DNA from: Copromyces sp. CBS 386.78
Lineage: Eukaryota > Ascomycota > Sordariomycetes > Sordariales > Sordariaceae
Reading direction: 5' to 3'
NCBI GenBank assembly: GCA_030685235.1
Contig: MU839187.1
Span: 92,536 to 156,535 of the forward strand
DNA: 64,000 nucleotides
The translations under genes and the position numbers were made by a program. The notes below the pieces were generated by a model, which did not search any database, had not been told where the DNA came from, and worked only from the letters and a program-made list of their open reading frames with translations. Of this stretch, positions 1 through 11,386 are shown one piece after another; within the stretch, counting starts at the first letter, position 1, and each line of letters begins with the position of its first letter.

Positions 1-86
1 AGAAAGCTTCACCTCCTTACCACGATTATTGGTTGAGTTGGGGACATGGCAGTGACCAATCTGAGGCTATTTGAACATACTATAGA

Positions 87-2534
87 CTATATCAATCTAA
101 TGACCTGCTCATCTCCACTGGTAAGCCATTGGCTAATTGCAAACCCGTCGCGGTCGAATTTTCCAGTATTGTAATTGAAATCAAATACGCCGAGCCGAAC
201 GTAGTCACCACTCTGAGTCCTTTGTAAAACCAAACCGTGGTAGTAGAAAGTCGACTCCTCATAAACCACCCATTCGTACTTTGATATGACTAGAAGATAG
301 ACATCAAACTGAGTAGCATGTGGTTGCTCAATCCCCACGCTCCCGCCCGTGGTCGGACAGGCCGGCGCTTCAAACTCAGGCCTCCAAACATTGAATCTCA
401 CACTCACTTTTCGAAGGGGCTCTTCCTTTCCCTTAATGTGAGTGGTATACAAGCCACCTCTTGGTTGGTCCACATAAGTCTCGGTTATCGAAGCTGGCGT
501 GTTGGATGACTTGAACGTAACAGCTTTGGAGCTTGGCCAAGGAGGATCCGGTTTCCAGAAGGCAGGCTTCACAAGACCGCTAAACACCAACGAGGCGGAA
601 CTCAACCCACCGAAGCTGTTTCCCCCAGGCTTAGGCTCTATGTGTAACTCCAGGACTTTGCCATAAACGGAGGAATCGAAGTGTGTGGTGCATGACACCT
701 GATCATCCACGGACGCCCATGACCAGGATGGGCCACAGTAGACATCTTGGCCATCAGTGTTGGTTTTACTTTCTTTGTTATGACGCCTTAGTCTCCAGTT
801 TTGTCTATCCCAGAGAAGAGCCCTAGGCATGTCCTCCACCCACAGTCCGGCAGCGTATCGATATCCCGTTCGGGCCTGAAAACATTGGGCGATCGTTGAA
901 AGTGCGGGTAATCGATCCTCTTGAAAAGTGAGATTCCGTATCGTATACTGCCGGATGACTGCGTCCCACTGTCTCATTTTTGTATTGTGATCGCGGCAAT
1001 TGATGTGGGGAATTTGCCGCAGCCCTTCCGTGTTGACTGAAGGGTTGCTGAATGTAGAGATAGATGATGCATGATGGCTATAAACCTCCCAACATTTCAT
1101 AACTCCCGCAAGTTGATCGAACGTTGCAAACCAATTTTCCCAGCCATCCACTTCATCTTGTGGAGGTTCTTCGAACTGCACACTTTCCTGACAACACCAC
1201 CTTGTCTGGATCAGACCGAAATCCAGGATACGTGAAGAAAGAAGCCTTTCTTGAAACGTCCACGATCTTTTGTATAGGGGAGCCCTATCTTGAATAAATC
1301 CACCGATGCCTCTGGAGAGCGGCCTTGTATGCAGGGTCACTGTGGTGCTCCCTGGCTCGCTAGCTCCCGCCCTATAAGTGTTTTCTTCCCGCTCCCCGTC
1401 AACCTCCAAGGTTGCCGAAGTTGGATTAGGCCCAGGCGTTGTATGAATCGGAATCGCAAAACTCCTCAGACCAAGTTTCTCCGGACTGCGGTTACAGAGG
1501 AAACCGTCGTTGACAGATGATGCCCCAGAAATGGCGAGTGTTACCGTCGCAGCGCTGTAAATCTTACCCATGAATCCGATTTCTCGAGCCTTGTCCTCAT
1601 CTGAGTCTTGGAGAATGCAAAGTGCATCCACCCATAAATGACGAATACCGAGTGATAATGTGACAGTGACGGCGTCTGCTATTGTGGGAGGGAGCTCCTC
1701 TATTCCTATACCGGGGGTTCGGAGGCGCTCAAACAAGGATTTCTCGAGCTTTAGTTGCTGGTCACCACCCCAACAGTAAGACAGAGCCGCAAAGGGTACA
1801 AAGTCGCTCAATTCCGATGCTAGCTGTAGATAAACGCGGGATCCAAGACCTTTGGAGGGTGTTGATAGCGAGAGCAGCCTTGTCGGAACATAGTCGCCGG
1901 GCTTTCGACAGTTTGAATGGTAGTATATGCATCTTTCAAGCCACTGCCTGGCTTTTGGCAAAGCAGATAACGGGTTGGTTTCGATTTGTGGGTGTATCGT
2001 GAAGGAACCGGTTCTTGAGAATTTCTTATCCACTTTGAGTTTGATGTACAAGCGGTTTTCTGTCGTAGTCGTCACATCAAAGTACAAAAGGTGTGGAGTC
2101 GCGGGAATTTTGGTGGACCAAAACGTCGGAAGGTTTTTGTCATTGAATTGAAGCTTCTTTCCGGGTTTGAGTTGCAGAAATAGGAAGTTGACAGTTAGGT
2201 ATGGAAGCCCAGCATTGATACCTTGACCCAGAACCCATGATTCGATCTCTGACTGTTCATGGCGTTTGAAATAGTGTTTTCCCTTATCGGAAATCAGGCG
2301 AGAAAGCACACATCCTTTCCGCGACCATTCATCTAGGTCAATGAGTGTGATATCCAAGAAGGTCCAAAGCTGTTTGTCGTGCCGTAGCCAGGCCCTGCCC
2401 AATGTTTTATCCGAACAGTAACGAATGAAGCGATCAGCATCTTGTCCAAACGAAGGAGCAAGAGCTGTCCAGCGGTTTGGCTCAGCGGTGCCTTGCATTC
2501 CAGGATGGTGACCATCCGGATTATTCCCAATCAT
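87..2534 (-). CDS. HET-domain (heterokaryon incompatibility) protein, 815 aa
   Basis: A single uninterrupted reading frame from an ATG at 2534. The three landmarks of the fungal HET domain are visible: ALSYCWGG at residues 250-257, LWVDALCILQDSDEDK from residue 300, and a YKRSWTFQER block near residue 428. HET domains act in non-self recognition and trigger cell death after fusion of unlike hyphae; many HET-domain genes have no tested role, so the incompatibility function is inferred from family only. The first 190 residues are not HET and I do not recognise them. The C-terminal 350 residues carry the GPSWSWASVDD block usual in large HET proteins. No intron was needed. No NACHT or WD40 repeats follow, so it is a stand-alone HET protein. 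Confidence 0.9.
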   Translation of the reverse strand: MIGNNPDGHHPGMQGTAEPNRWTALAPSFGQDADRFIRYCSDKTLGRAWLRHDKQLWTFLDITLIDLDEWSRKGCVLSRLISDKGKHYFKRHEQSEIESWVLGQGINAGLPYLTVNFLFLQLKPGKKLQFNDKNLPTFWSTKIPATPHLLYFDVTTTTENRLYIKLKVDKKFSRTGSFTIHPQIETNPLSALPKARQWLERCIYYHSNCRKPGDYVPTRLLSLSTPSKGLGSRVYLQLASELSDFVPFAALSYCWGGDQQLKLEKSLFERLRTPGIGIEELPPTIADAVTVTLSLGIRHLWVDALCILQDSDEDKAREIGFMGKIYSAATVTLAISGASSVNDGFLCNRSPEKLGLRSFAIPIHTTPGPNPTSATLEVDGEREENTYRAGASEPGSTTVTLHTRPLSRGIGGFIQDRAPLYKRSWTFQERLLSSRILDFGLIQTRWCCQESVQFEEPPQDEVDGWENWFATFDQLAGVMKCWEVYSHHASSISTFSNPSVNTEGLRQIPHINCRDHNTKMRQWDAVIRQYTIRNLTFQEDRLPALSTIAQCFQARTGYRYAAGLWVEDMPRALLWDRQNWRLRRHNKESKTNTDGQDVYCGPSWSWASVDDQVSCTTHFDSSVYGKVLELHIEPKPGGNSFGGLSSASLVFSGLVKPAFWKPDPPWPSSKAVTFKSSNTPASITETYVDQPRGGLYTTHIKGKEEPLRKVSVRFNVWRPEFEAPACPTTGGSVGIEQPHATQFDVYLLVISKYEWVVYEESTFYYHGLVLQRTQSGDYVRLGVFDFNYNTGKFDRDGFAISQWLTSGDEQVIRLI

Positions 2535-4317
2535 GCCACTGAAATCAAGAGAAAAAGCCGCAGCAAATCCCGCATGATTGATGCGGTGGCCAGGTCACAA
2601 ACCTCGCTGTAGAGTCCGTCACCGGTACTTCATGGACTGATTCGGTTTTTTGAGCTTGGATAATTGATGATTGAGGCATTGTTGCTGATGTCGACGTAGA
2701 GACCGTCGCAGTTGCTACTTTGCCCAGCGCTGTCGCTCCAGATCAAAAGACGGAAGCGGTCATTCGACATGTCTTTCTTCTCAGCGTATCAGCAAGGCCA
2801 AGTCTTCGTGTAGCGGCTTGGTATCAGGTGGAAAGCGGCAGCTTCGATGAAGCACAACGGACGCAACCGGAAATCGAACAAGAATCAGACAAGGAGAGTT
2901 GCTCGTAACTGGGGGTGCTGGAACAGGGAACCCGACTGGAATGAGAAAAGTTACAACAGCACTCTCTCGAGACTTAGCCGGCAGGCAGGCATTTGCCAAT
3001 GCCTGGGACCTTTCGTCAACCCCCTCTTTTACCTCCAAGTAGGTAGGCAAGCAGGAACTAGACATAGATCGTGCAGGCGTTGATGCCCAATCATGCACGC
3101 CCTGCTGTATACGTACCCTAACTGTGTTTGCAGATATGTAAGTCAGTGTTTGTTAGTACCACAGTACGAGAACCAACTGCCAATTGTCGAGCGCCGACTC
3201 CCGACTCCTGACAAAACCTCGCAAAGCTCGAGATTTTTCCTTCAATCACAACGCCAAACTCCCGTCCATAAGATGGAACGTGTTGCGAAAAGCTTAACGA
3301 TGAACCCCGTCAATCAGGGAATGAACGAAATGCAATAGACGAGATGCTCGTGCTCTCTAACCTCGCCCTCGTCCCTCTTCCAAATCAGGTTCCTTCGTCT
3401 TTTCCGGGGCGTCTCCATGCCCGACCCTACCCTCACTGCCCCCTTCCGCCTCACTGCCACGGCCTTTTGTTCTCAAAGTACCACACCTACGACCATCATC
3501 AACACTTTCATCCTCATCCAACCACCGACTCCCATCCAAGCTGCTCAATCCCGTCATCCCCAACACCTCCTCCTCATCTCCCCCCATTGGTCTGTGATAA
3601 TGACTTGCACTTCCATGTCCACCCCCACACCTCCCTCCCGCCTTCCCCCTTCGCAGCGGCGGACTCGAAATCGTCGCCGGATGCTCCGAGAAAAAATCCG
3701 TGTTCTTACTGTCCTGAACACGGCTAGCCCGGTGCGGCGGAAAACGGCGCTTGACCCGGAAAGCGGAGAACAAGGGAGGCCCTAGCCCCGGTCCGCTTTA
3801 CTCGGTCGGGAAATGGGGTCCGGGGTGACGGCGGCGGCCAAGAGAGGAAGGCTTCTGGAAGTTGTGGAGATGGGAAAGCGATAATCATCGCCGAAAGAAC
3901 GGATGTAATAAGACGGAACAGTGAAGGTCGTCGACCAAAATAATATTATAATGATGAACTTTCCTGGCCAGCAGAACTGGGGAGAGACTCATGTCAAAGG
4001 TTTCGCCAGCTCTACCGTCCGTCTACCGTCGAGCTGGAAGGGGGGTCGCTATCCAGGTCCCAAAACCGACGCATTGGTAATGGACAGGGCTCCCTTGAAA
4101 ATTATGCTTGGCTTTGATACTCGACGACCGCCTGTCAGTGTTGATCTGTTTCACACGATTTCAAAATATTTGGGTCAATCATTCGCAGACGAAGACACCG
4201 AGTTTCACCAAGACCGCATGTTTGGGACGTCTTCGCCCTACGAGCATAGAGCTCAAACGTTGATTCACCGGATATCCTGTTTATTCAGCCTTTTTACACG
4301 CAAAATCATTTCATCAC
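2535..4317. other. Intergenic region, no gene seen
   Basis: It separates the HET gene promoter from the 3' end of the anthranilate synthase gene. Frames of 100-150 codons exist on both strands around 3344-3785, but they overlap each other, are Pro/Ser/His-rich from a biased C-rich tract, and match no family. I see no convincing gene, tRNA or repeat. Confidence 0.6.
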
Positions 4318-6127
4318 TTACGCCCCAGCGCTCATGGTCTGCAGCTTGTACTGCTCGTCGCCCTTCTTCCTCTCGTCTTCAATGATTTCCTGCACAGACT
4401 TGGTTCCCGTGCTGACACCATAGTACTTCTCAGCCAATTCAATGCAGCGGAGGTTGGCCGCCAGCTTGTTCATGGTCTCCATCCACTCCTCGGTCTTTTC
4501 ACTGTCGAAGACAATGCCACCACCCGCCTGCAGGTAAGCAATCTTATTCTTGACCAGCATGGTGCGGATAGCGATGCAGGTATCCATCTGTCCCTCGCTC
4601 AGGAACGTGGTAACAGGGGTATCGCCCTCGCCGCCCTCTGTGCGAACGACATCATAGGCGAACCAACCGGCAGCGCCAGCGTAGACGCCGCGCTTCTCCT
4701 TCTCCAAGTCGTAAATCAGCTCCATGGCACGAATCTTGGGCGCGCCCGAGACGGTACCGGCGGGGAAAATGGAGCGCATAGCGTCCCAACGGGTGCATTC
4801 GGGGCGCAGCAGACCGGAGACCTCCGAGGTAATATGCTGGACGTGAGAGAAGCGATCGATACGCATGAGGCGGTCGACCTTGACCGTGGACGGGTGGCAG
4901 ACACGGTTGACATCGTTGCGGGCCAGATCGACCAACATGACGTGCTCGGCGCGGTCCTTGGTCGAGGCCAGCAGCTCAGCCGCAAGCGCGTCATCCTCCT
5001 CCGAGTTGAGGCCACGCTTGATGGTACCAGCAATGGCGTGGTTGACAATCTTGGGACGAGAGCGCGCCTCGGCAGCTGAATAGCCGAAACGGGTATCCTC
5101 GGGAAGGTTGGCATAGCCGTCGGTCTTCATCAGGCATTCGGGCGAGGCGCCAACAATGTGGAAGTCGGCGCACGAAAGGAAGAAGAGGTAGGGCGAAGGG
5201 TTGAGCGTGCGGAGGGTGCGGTAGATGTTGAAGGGGTGCAGGCTGGTGCTGCGAGAAAAGCGCTGCGACGGGACGGCCTGAATGATGTCACCCTTGACAA
5301 TGTTCTTCTTGAGCTCCGTCACAAAGGTCTCGTAACCGTGGCGTCCAACGTTGGAAGCATATGTCTGATCGGAGGCGGGATCGCTGGAGAGCACGGGCGG
5401 AAGGGGCGTCTCGGGCTGGTTAACCACATCGAGTGTCGAGCGAATCTTGTCGCAAGCCGCGTTGTATGCCGCCTCGAAGTCGCCGGAGGGGTCTATGGGA
5501 AGTCTGACATGGGTGACGACGGTGAAGGCGGAGGAGAAGTGGTCGAAGGCGACGACGGTATCGTAGAGCATGAAGAGGGCCTCGGGAATGTGGAGGTTGT
5601 CCTTGAGTTCGCGACCCTTGACCGTCCTGGGCTCGAAGTACTTGATGCAGTCGTACGAGATGTAGCCGACAGCGCCGCCGGTCAGCTTGGGGAGTCGGAG
5701 GGAGGGGATGCTGAGGACCTTGTCCTTGGCGAGCTCCTGCTCGAGGGCTCTCATGGGATCGCCAACATCTTGGTAGCCGGGGCCGGTGGCGAGAACCTTT
5801 CGGGGGTCGACTCCGATGAAGCTGTAGCGGCCGACCGTCTCGGTGCTGCCAGTAGCGCTCTCGAGAAGGAACGAGTATTCAGCTGTCGCTCTAGCCGAGT
5901 GAGTCAATTGAGCTATTCGGAACGGGACGCAAGACAGGAGAGAGAGTTTGGAAGCAAGACGGGACGCACCCTTGGGAGAGCTTGAGGTAGATGGCCGAGG
6001 GCGTCAAGAGGTCGGCAGGCAAGGAGATGCAGAGCGGGAGAAGGGTGGGCCTGGGGGATGCTTGGCATGTCTGGTCGAAGAGCTTGCGCGCGTCCTCTAG
6101 AGAGGGCTTGATGTCGAGAGCAGCCAT
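4318..6127 (-). CDS. trp-2: Anthranilate synthase component I (chorismate-binding subunit), 576 aa
   Basis: Two exons: 6127-5970 and 5890-4318. The 79-nt intron (5969-5891) starts GTGCGT and ends CTAG; splicing gives ...KLSQG-ATAEYSFLLES. The enzyme converts chorismate plus ammonia or glutamine to anthranilate, the first step of tryptophan synthesis; in Neurospora the glutaminase partner is the separate trifunctional TRP-1. Chorismate-enzyme motifs are all present: IIQAVPSQRFSR, LNPSPYLFF, GASPECL, AGTIKRG, LVDLARNDVNRV, FPAGTVSGAPKIRA and AYLQAGGGIV. The N-terminal LLES and central NPSPY blocks are the tryptophan feedback site of this family. The length is normal for fungal TrpE. trp-2 is the Neurospora name for this subunit. 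Salvage enzymes such as PabB are less likely because the LLES feedback block is present. Confidence 0.95.
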
Positions 6128-6963
6128 CTTGAACTGTCACCGTAAAGGCGAAAAGGAAGAAACGGGAACAGAAGGGGGTTCCCTGGGTGGAATTGCAAGT
6201 GGAAAGTGGAAAGAGTCAGTGGATTTCCGAGGGGCAGATTCTCAAAGTGACCGATCGCGGACGCTGTCGCAACCCGTCAGAGTGGCAGCTTCCCTCGCTA
6301 TAATTTTCACCGCCTGCCGCGTTAGTGACTCACGGAGTGGAGTTTCCCGCCAAAAAGCGCCGGGAAGGGCGGGGGCATCCAACCTTGACGGCCGATAAGC
6401 TGATAAGCTGGCAACAAAAGTACAACATGTGCCAGTCATCATGTTAGTGTTCCGGCATACCGAAGTTCCGTCTACTAACGCCAACTGCGCATCGAGAAGT
6501 AGCTTTATTGATGTTATTGAATGACCGTTCCGGCTCCCGACCAACACTCGGACTTTCTTTGAGAAACATTAAATCGGGTGTTAACTCAAAGTAACACTTC
6601 TGCAACTTCCCTGTCATCGTCGTAGCCCAGCAATCTGCCAACTGAAAACACCCCGTTATTCCCAGGCTCATCAACAGGTTCATCCCTCACTTCTAGGTGC
6701 TAGTACGTGCGCTTTTGTTGATTGCTTGTTTGTTATTCATGCCATATTCTCCCACGCGGGTATAGTATATCCAAGTGAAAAGAAATGAAAATTTCGTGTC
6801 ATGAAGTCGTTCAAATTCGTTGCACCTTCCATCCGTAGGCCGTGGCCGACATTTTGTCTCATCAATGCTCCCCTTCCCCAACTCCCAATGTTTTCATTCC
6901 ACCCAGGCATTCTCATACCGAGGTTCCCATGTCCTGATTGCCAATCAAACTCCATCCTCTCCC
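6128..6963. other. Promoter region of the anthranilate synthase gene and intergenic DNA
   Basis: It holds the upstream region of the anthranilate synthase gene, with a TGACTCA site reported separately. The rest, from about 6400 to 6963, shows no supported gene; frames on both strands are short and unconserved in appearance. Confidence 0.6.
6326..6332. promoter_or_regulatory. CPC1/Gcn4-type site TGACTCA
   Basis: A perfect palindromic-core TGACTCA lies about 200 bp upstream of the anthranilate synthase ATG, with a related GAGTCA half site at 6213-6218. CPC1 is the Neurospora Gcn4 homologue of cross-pathway amino-acid control, and trp genes are classical targets. The match and position are seen; binding is inferred. 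Confidence 0.6.
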
Positions 6964-7557
6964 TTAATATCTCGACACACTCCTGCTGCGACTCCTCCTA
7001 TCACTCCGCCCCCTCCGATCATCATACACATACGTCGGCTGCGCCACCACAACCGGTACCTCCCTCATCGACGACCTCTTTGAGTGGCTCCTATGCGTAG
7101 AATGGCCGCGATGACGGCTGTGGGAATGCCTCGACCCCGACCGTGAATGCCTCACCCCGCCCACGTGTCTGGGCGGGTACTCATCCCTCACGCCATCGTA
7201 CCAAGCCTTGCCGTTGGGCTTGTCGTCCGTCGGTGGAGCGCCCAGGTTGCAGCAGCTGCGGATGATCCAGATGAGAAGGAGAAGACCGGCGATAGAGCCG
7301 ATGACGATGCCGGCGATAGCGCCGCCGCTCAGAGTTGAGGCGTCAGTGGGATCGTCGCCGCCATCGTCGTTGGGTTGGACGACTGTTACTGTGGCGACGG
7401 GTGGTGCGTCTTGTCGCCGGCTGATGGGGCTGAGAGTTCTGGTTGGGTGGATGGCCTCCACTCCTTGGAGGGCTGGGTACACAACCCGTTTGAAGATGAA
7501 GTTTTCGAACTTGTCGACCGTTGAGGCGGGTATACGTGGAAGTGGTAGCGGAGCCAT
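6964..7557 (-). CDS. Single-span membrane protein with Ser/Arg/His-rich cytoplasmic tail, 197 aa
   Basis: The ATG at 7557 is used; the frame is open further upstream but has no earlier ATG. There is one strong membrane segment, GAIAGIVIGSIAGLLLLIWII, near residues 78-98, preceded by an Asp/Thr/Val-rich stretch and followed by CC and a basic tail. The tail (about residues 120-197) is dominated by SR, SH and RS dipeptides and ends RSRSRSVSRY. The layout resembles small fungal single-pass proteins with a glycine-rich transmembrane helix and a charged cytosolic tail, but I recognise no defined family. No cleavable signal peptide is apparent, so the orientation is inferred from the positive-inside rule. 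A 5' UTR intron or an upstream exon cannot be excluded. Confidence 0.7.
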   Translation of the reverse strand: MAPLPLPRIPASTVDKFENFIFKRVVYPALQGVEAIHPTRTLSPISRRQDAPPVATVTVVQPNDDGGDDPTDASTLSGGAIAGIVIGSIAGLLLLIWIIRSCCNLGAPPTDDKPNGKAWYDGVRDEYPPRHVGGVRHSRSGSRHSHSRHRGHSTHRSHSKRSSMREVPVVVAQPTYVYDDRRGRSDRRSRSRSVSRY

Positions 7558-9280
7558 TGTGGGTGATGTGTTCTGACTCGTGGACTTGGATGGCCTCACT
7601 GCTTTAGTCTTTGATGATGGGATGTGAAGGGTGCGTGAAGAAGACTCTGTAAAGACCCTGAGAATAAGAGGTGAGTGAAGGCTAGTTATAAGGGTCCTTC
7701 GTCTTCAACGGGATGTACATATCCCCGGCATTCCAGATCCAAGAGCTCTTTTTCATGGCTGCACGATGTGCACATGTTTGCTTGTTTTTCCAGTCTTAAG
7801 TTGGTTGAGGGCGGTTGAGGCTGGGAGCTGGTGATGTAATTGTACATGGTGGAGGACATCTTGTTTAAAACTGGTTAGCATCTCTCGACGATATTTTTGT
7901 TTCGGCCTTTGCGTGAGGGTCAGGCTTGGACTCTGAATGGTCAGTCGCGAAAACATGGCTGAAAGCACGAATGGCTGGGCTCGACAGCCACGTGTGCCCC
8001 ATATGTCGATCATGGGGAAGCTTCCTCGGCTTGCAAAGTACAGTCCAACTGGTTTGTTTGTTAGCTCGAGACCTCTGGTCAACCTTCCTAGGCGTTAAAA
8101 TATCTAATTGAACCATTTCATTCTATAACCAAAGCATAATCACACCTTGAATATGCCATTGTGAAAGTTTGATATGACATATTGAATCATGTTGATGCCT
8201 TTCCAATCCGTACTTAGCCATTACATCTTGTAAGGGACACAGGGGATACAACGAGGGGCACGGGCTTCTCGATCCCTTGAAGTCTTCAATATCTCATAGA
8301 GGTATCGCCAATCCGCGTTCAACTGCTGAAGTTCGTGCGGGTGGTCACCCCTAGGTCGTCATAATGAGCGGATAGTAGTGAACTGAGAGATGCCCTGGTT
8401 GAACCCTTGGTTCGGAAATGAGATTTGGTGACATTGAGCAGAATGGGCAGGTCCGATGATGGAAGTTGTTCGGCGCGCCTTCTCCAGTGGTGAGGTCGCG
8501 ACAGAGGACGGACATTTTTGTCCGGCAGATGCACCATGATGTCATTTTTAATTGGCGGACACAAAAGCTCTTTCCCCACCGTTCGCGCGAACCCTCACGG
8601 GCCACGGCGCCCCCTCCTGTTTCGCTTCTTTCCACTTTTGACGTTCCTTCCTTCCTTTCTCTCACAATGTCGACTGTCTCTGCTCATTTTGCCATCACGT
8701 TTTGAGGCAGAACACCAAAACTTTTGTTCCTGGTGATCGCCAGGAACCCAAAGACTCTGATTGGATTTCTCCTTGGGTCATTCCTTCTTTTTGACTACCT
8801 TACAGTAGTCAGTTCTCGCGTTGTGGTGCAACCTCCCGTCAGTCGCGCCCGGCTCCCCGACGGCTGATCTCCAACGTCTTCCGGACTTCAGATTCCCGGA
8901 TCCGGGTCCGATAAGGACTGACAAAGAGCAGGACTTTGTGGGTTCATATACCAAACCACCGCACCAGCCACAGCAGTTGTGATTGTGGCTTTCATCTCAC
9001 GTCGCTTTGTCCCTGACTGTCGAATATGATTGGCTTTCTCTGTGGCTTGACCAGGGCGACGCCAAACTCAACTGCTAACAACCTAGCTACATCTATCAAC
9101 AACAATCGTAACAAGGTTTGCGTATTGGTATTGTGCGCTGAAAATTCATCAATTATCAAGGAATGCATCGACAAACGTCTAAATGATGGCAATAACGAAA
9201 GATTTAGTCCGGTGCGGACAGTCACCACCAAGCCTTCTTCATTCAATCCAGGAGAATAGCCAACCAAGATTCGAACTGGC
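7558..9280. other. Intergenic region, no gene seen
   Basis: Divergent promoter space between the membrane-protein gene (minus) and the P450 gene (plus). Reading frames of 70-110 codons occur but overlap on opposite strands, and none shows a recognisable domain. I see no tRNA cloverleaf. Confidence 0.6.
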
Positions 9281-11010
9281 ATGATGGGTTTAGGAAACAG
9301 CATTGTAGAGCGTGCTCTCATTACTTACCATGGTCTGAGCACGGCCACCAAGGCGACACTCGCCATTTCGATTGCCCTCATTCTATACAGAGTCTTGTGC
9401 CGACATGAGTCCACCAGGCGCAAGGAGCTGCCAGCTTGGGGTCCCATTGAAATGGCGCTTGTCATGAACTTGCTGGATGGACCACGTAACGGTATCGTCT
9501 ATCGTATCTTGTAAGTATATCCAGTCCACCTCAACTACGTCCGCTAATACCCCCTCTTCCCAGGTCCGCGATACGCCGATACGGTGGCTCGTTCTACGGC
9601 ATCACATCAGCAAACCAGACTCTCATCGGGTATGAAGACGTCGATCGCCTGTTTTCGTCTCAGATGAACCACGCCCTCAGCATCGAGTGGCATGGATATG
9701 GCCTGTTCCTCCGTTTCTTCGGGTTTCCCGACACACCAATCTTGAGGAAGAAGGTCGAATGCACGTTCAAACCCTGGCACTCCCCGGTTGAAAGAGTCTT
9801 CAACAACGAGGCCGGTGCCGCTGCAGCCTTTGAGAGGGGCAATCTTTCCAAGATGGTGTCCGAATTTGTCAGTTTCAGCCCGGAGAAGGAGAAGATGAAG
9901 AGGTGGGAACTTCGTGCCGATACCAAGGTCATCAAACCCGAAGACGGCAGCGGGAAAGGAGGAGCAATCGAAGCCAATCTCTCAGCCCTGATCATGGACT
10001 TTGGTGCTTGCTTCACTATCCCTCCCATCTTTGGACACGACCTTTTGGATCGCAACCCGCATCTCCTGGAAGATATCTGGAAGTTCGACCATGTTGTTCC
10101 GCTGCTGTTCATCAACATGCCAACATGGGTTCCATTCAAGGTCATGAAGGAGGGCATGGAAGCTCGGAAGCGGCTGCTGGACGGCGTCGAATCCTTCTCT
10201 CGACGTGTCACCCAGCTGCAGCGAGGAGAGAAGATCGACGACGGTGCTGACATGTCAGATGTCAGTGACGTTGTGCTGGAGCGCAATACCGCCCTCGAAC
10301 GGAATGAGTGGTCGTACAAAGAACGTGCCGCCTCCGAGTTGTTGGTGCTCTTTGCCAGCAACACCAACACGCAACCAGTTCTCTTCTGGCTTGTTCTGTA
10401 CATATACTCCACCCCAGGGCTGGTAGACACACTCCGCAAAGTGGTTTCGCCCTTTGTCACTATCACAGGCTCGGCCAACAGGAAAGACATGACGGCAATA
10501 GACATTTCCGGCTTATCACGCGAATGCCAGCTCCTAAAGTCCATCATCCTCGAAACTCTCCGTCTCGCATTTGGCGCAGTCTCAACTCGCTTCGTCAAAC
10601 GCCCCATTACCGTCCAAGACGGCAACCATACCCACAAGCTTCATCCAGGCACCTTCCTGTCAGTGCCTCACTCCTTCTCCCAGCGGGACCCATCTTTGTA
10701 CCCCGATCCAGACAAGTTCGTGCCCGACCGCTTCCTCGAGACGGACGCTTCGTCTGGCAACTTGGTCGCCAAGTACGGAAAGCTAAGGCCGTGGGGAGCG
10801 GGAGCGAGTATGTGCCGAGGAAAGCTGTTTGCTGAGAAGGAGCTGATGGCTATCGGCGCGGCACTGGTTATGCTGTGGGATATTAGTCCTGCGGGTGGTG
10901 GTGATTGGAAGTTGCCTGAGATGGTAGGCGGGCCTGGACCGGTAAAGCCGAAGGAGGAAGTGAGGGTTGTCATCAGGCGGGCCGTGTTTGGTGGTGTTTC
11001 CTTGGAGTAA
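9281..11010 (+). CDS. Cytochrome P450, CYP7/CYP8-like, 558 aa
   Basis: Two exons, 9281-9510 and 9564-11010. The 53-nt intron is GTAAGT...CCCAG, and splicing joins YRI-L-SAIRRYGGSFYG. An N-terminal hydrophobic anchor (about residues 26-40) implies ER membrane attachment. The K-helix ExxR is E407-TL-R410. The haem loop is PWGAGASMCRGK with Cys494 as the axial thiolate, carrying Trp where most P450s have Phe. The I-helix region near residue 340 reads FASNTNTQPVLFW, with Asn/Thr in place of the common AGxDT; this style and the overall pattern suit the CYP7/CYP8 branch (sterol 7-hydroxylase/prostacyclin-synthase-like) widespread in fungi. The substrate is unknown, and no secondary-metabolite backbone enzyme lies nearby. 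Confidence 0.9.
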
Positions 11011-11386
11011 ATGTAGCACTACGTAGTGCCAAGAGGGCGCATGCCATCTTTCTGAGGTATAATGTTGCTTTGACAGAGCCGTGGCCAATAGACAATGAAG
11101 CTAACATTGACAGACCGTTCTCAGATGATAGAAAAACACTGATTGTTGGGCGGGTACTGATGATGTTTCCACGACCGTCGGTCGCCAACTGATACTAAAC
11201 CCCGCCGCGTTGGCAGTTTTCAGATGATCAAACAACACTCATGGTCAAGTGGTCAACCTCATCGCGTGCGACGGAGTCGGGAGTATTTAAGACTTGGTTG
11301 ACGCCATGGGATATTACAACTCAACAGCATAGTTGACAAGCACCATCACTTTCTGTCCACCAACAACAGAACCCCAAGCCCTCAAA
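11011..11386. other. Intergenic, P450 terminator side and promoter of the small Cys-rich gene
   Basis: There is no gene here. A TATTTAAG element at 11284-11291, about 100 bp before the next ATG, is a plausible TATA box for the small Cys-rich gene. Confidence 0.5.

Noticed and set aside
3344..3785. Overlapping frames on both strands downstream of the first HET gene
   Set aside because: Low-complexity Pro/His/Ser translations from a C-rich tract; neither looks like a protein.
5158..5985. 275-codon plus-strand frame
   Set aside because: Antisense to anthranilate synthase, with Gly/Val/Glu-biased composition.
9245..9285. Possible tRNA on the minus strand (GTTCGAATC)
   Set aside because: The T stem does not pair, and it overlaps the P450 start region.
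9660..10637. 325-codon minus-strand frame
   Set aside because: Antisense to the P450, whose motifs are certain.
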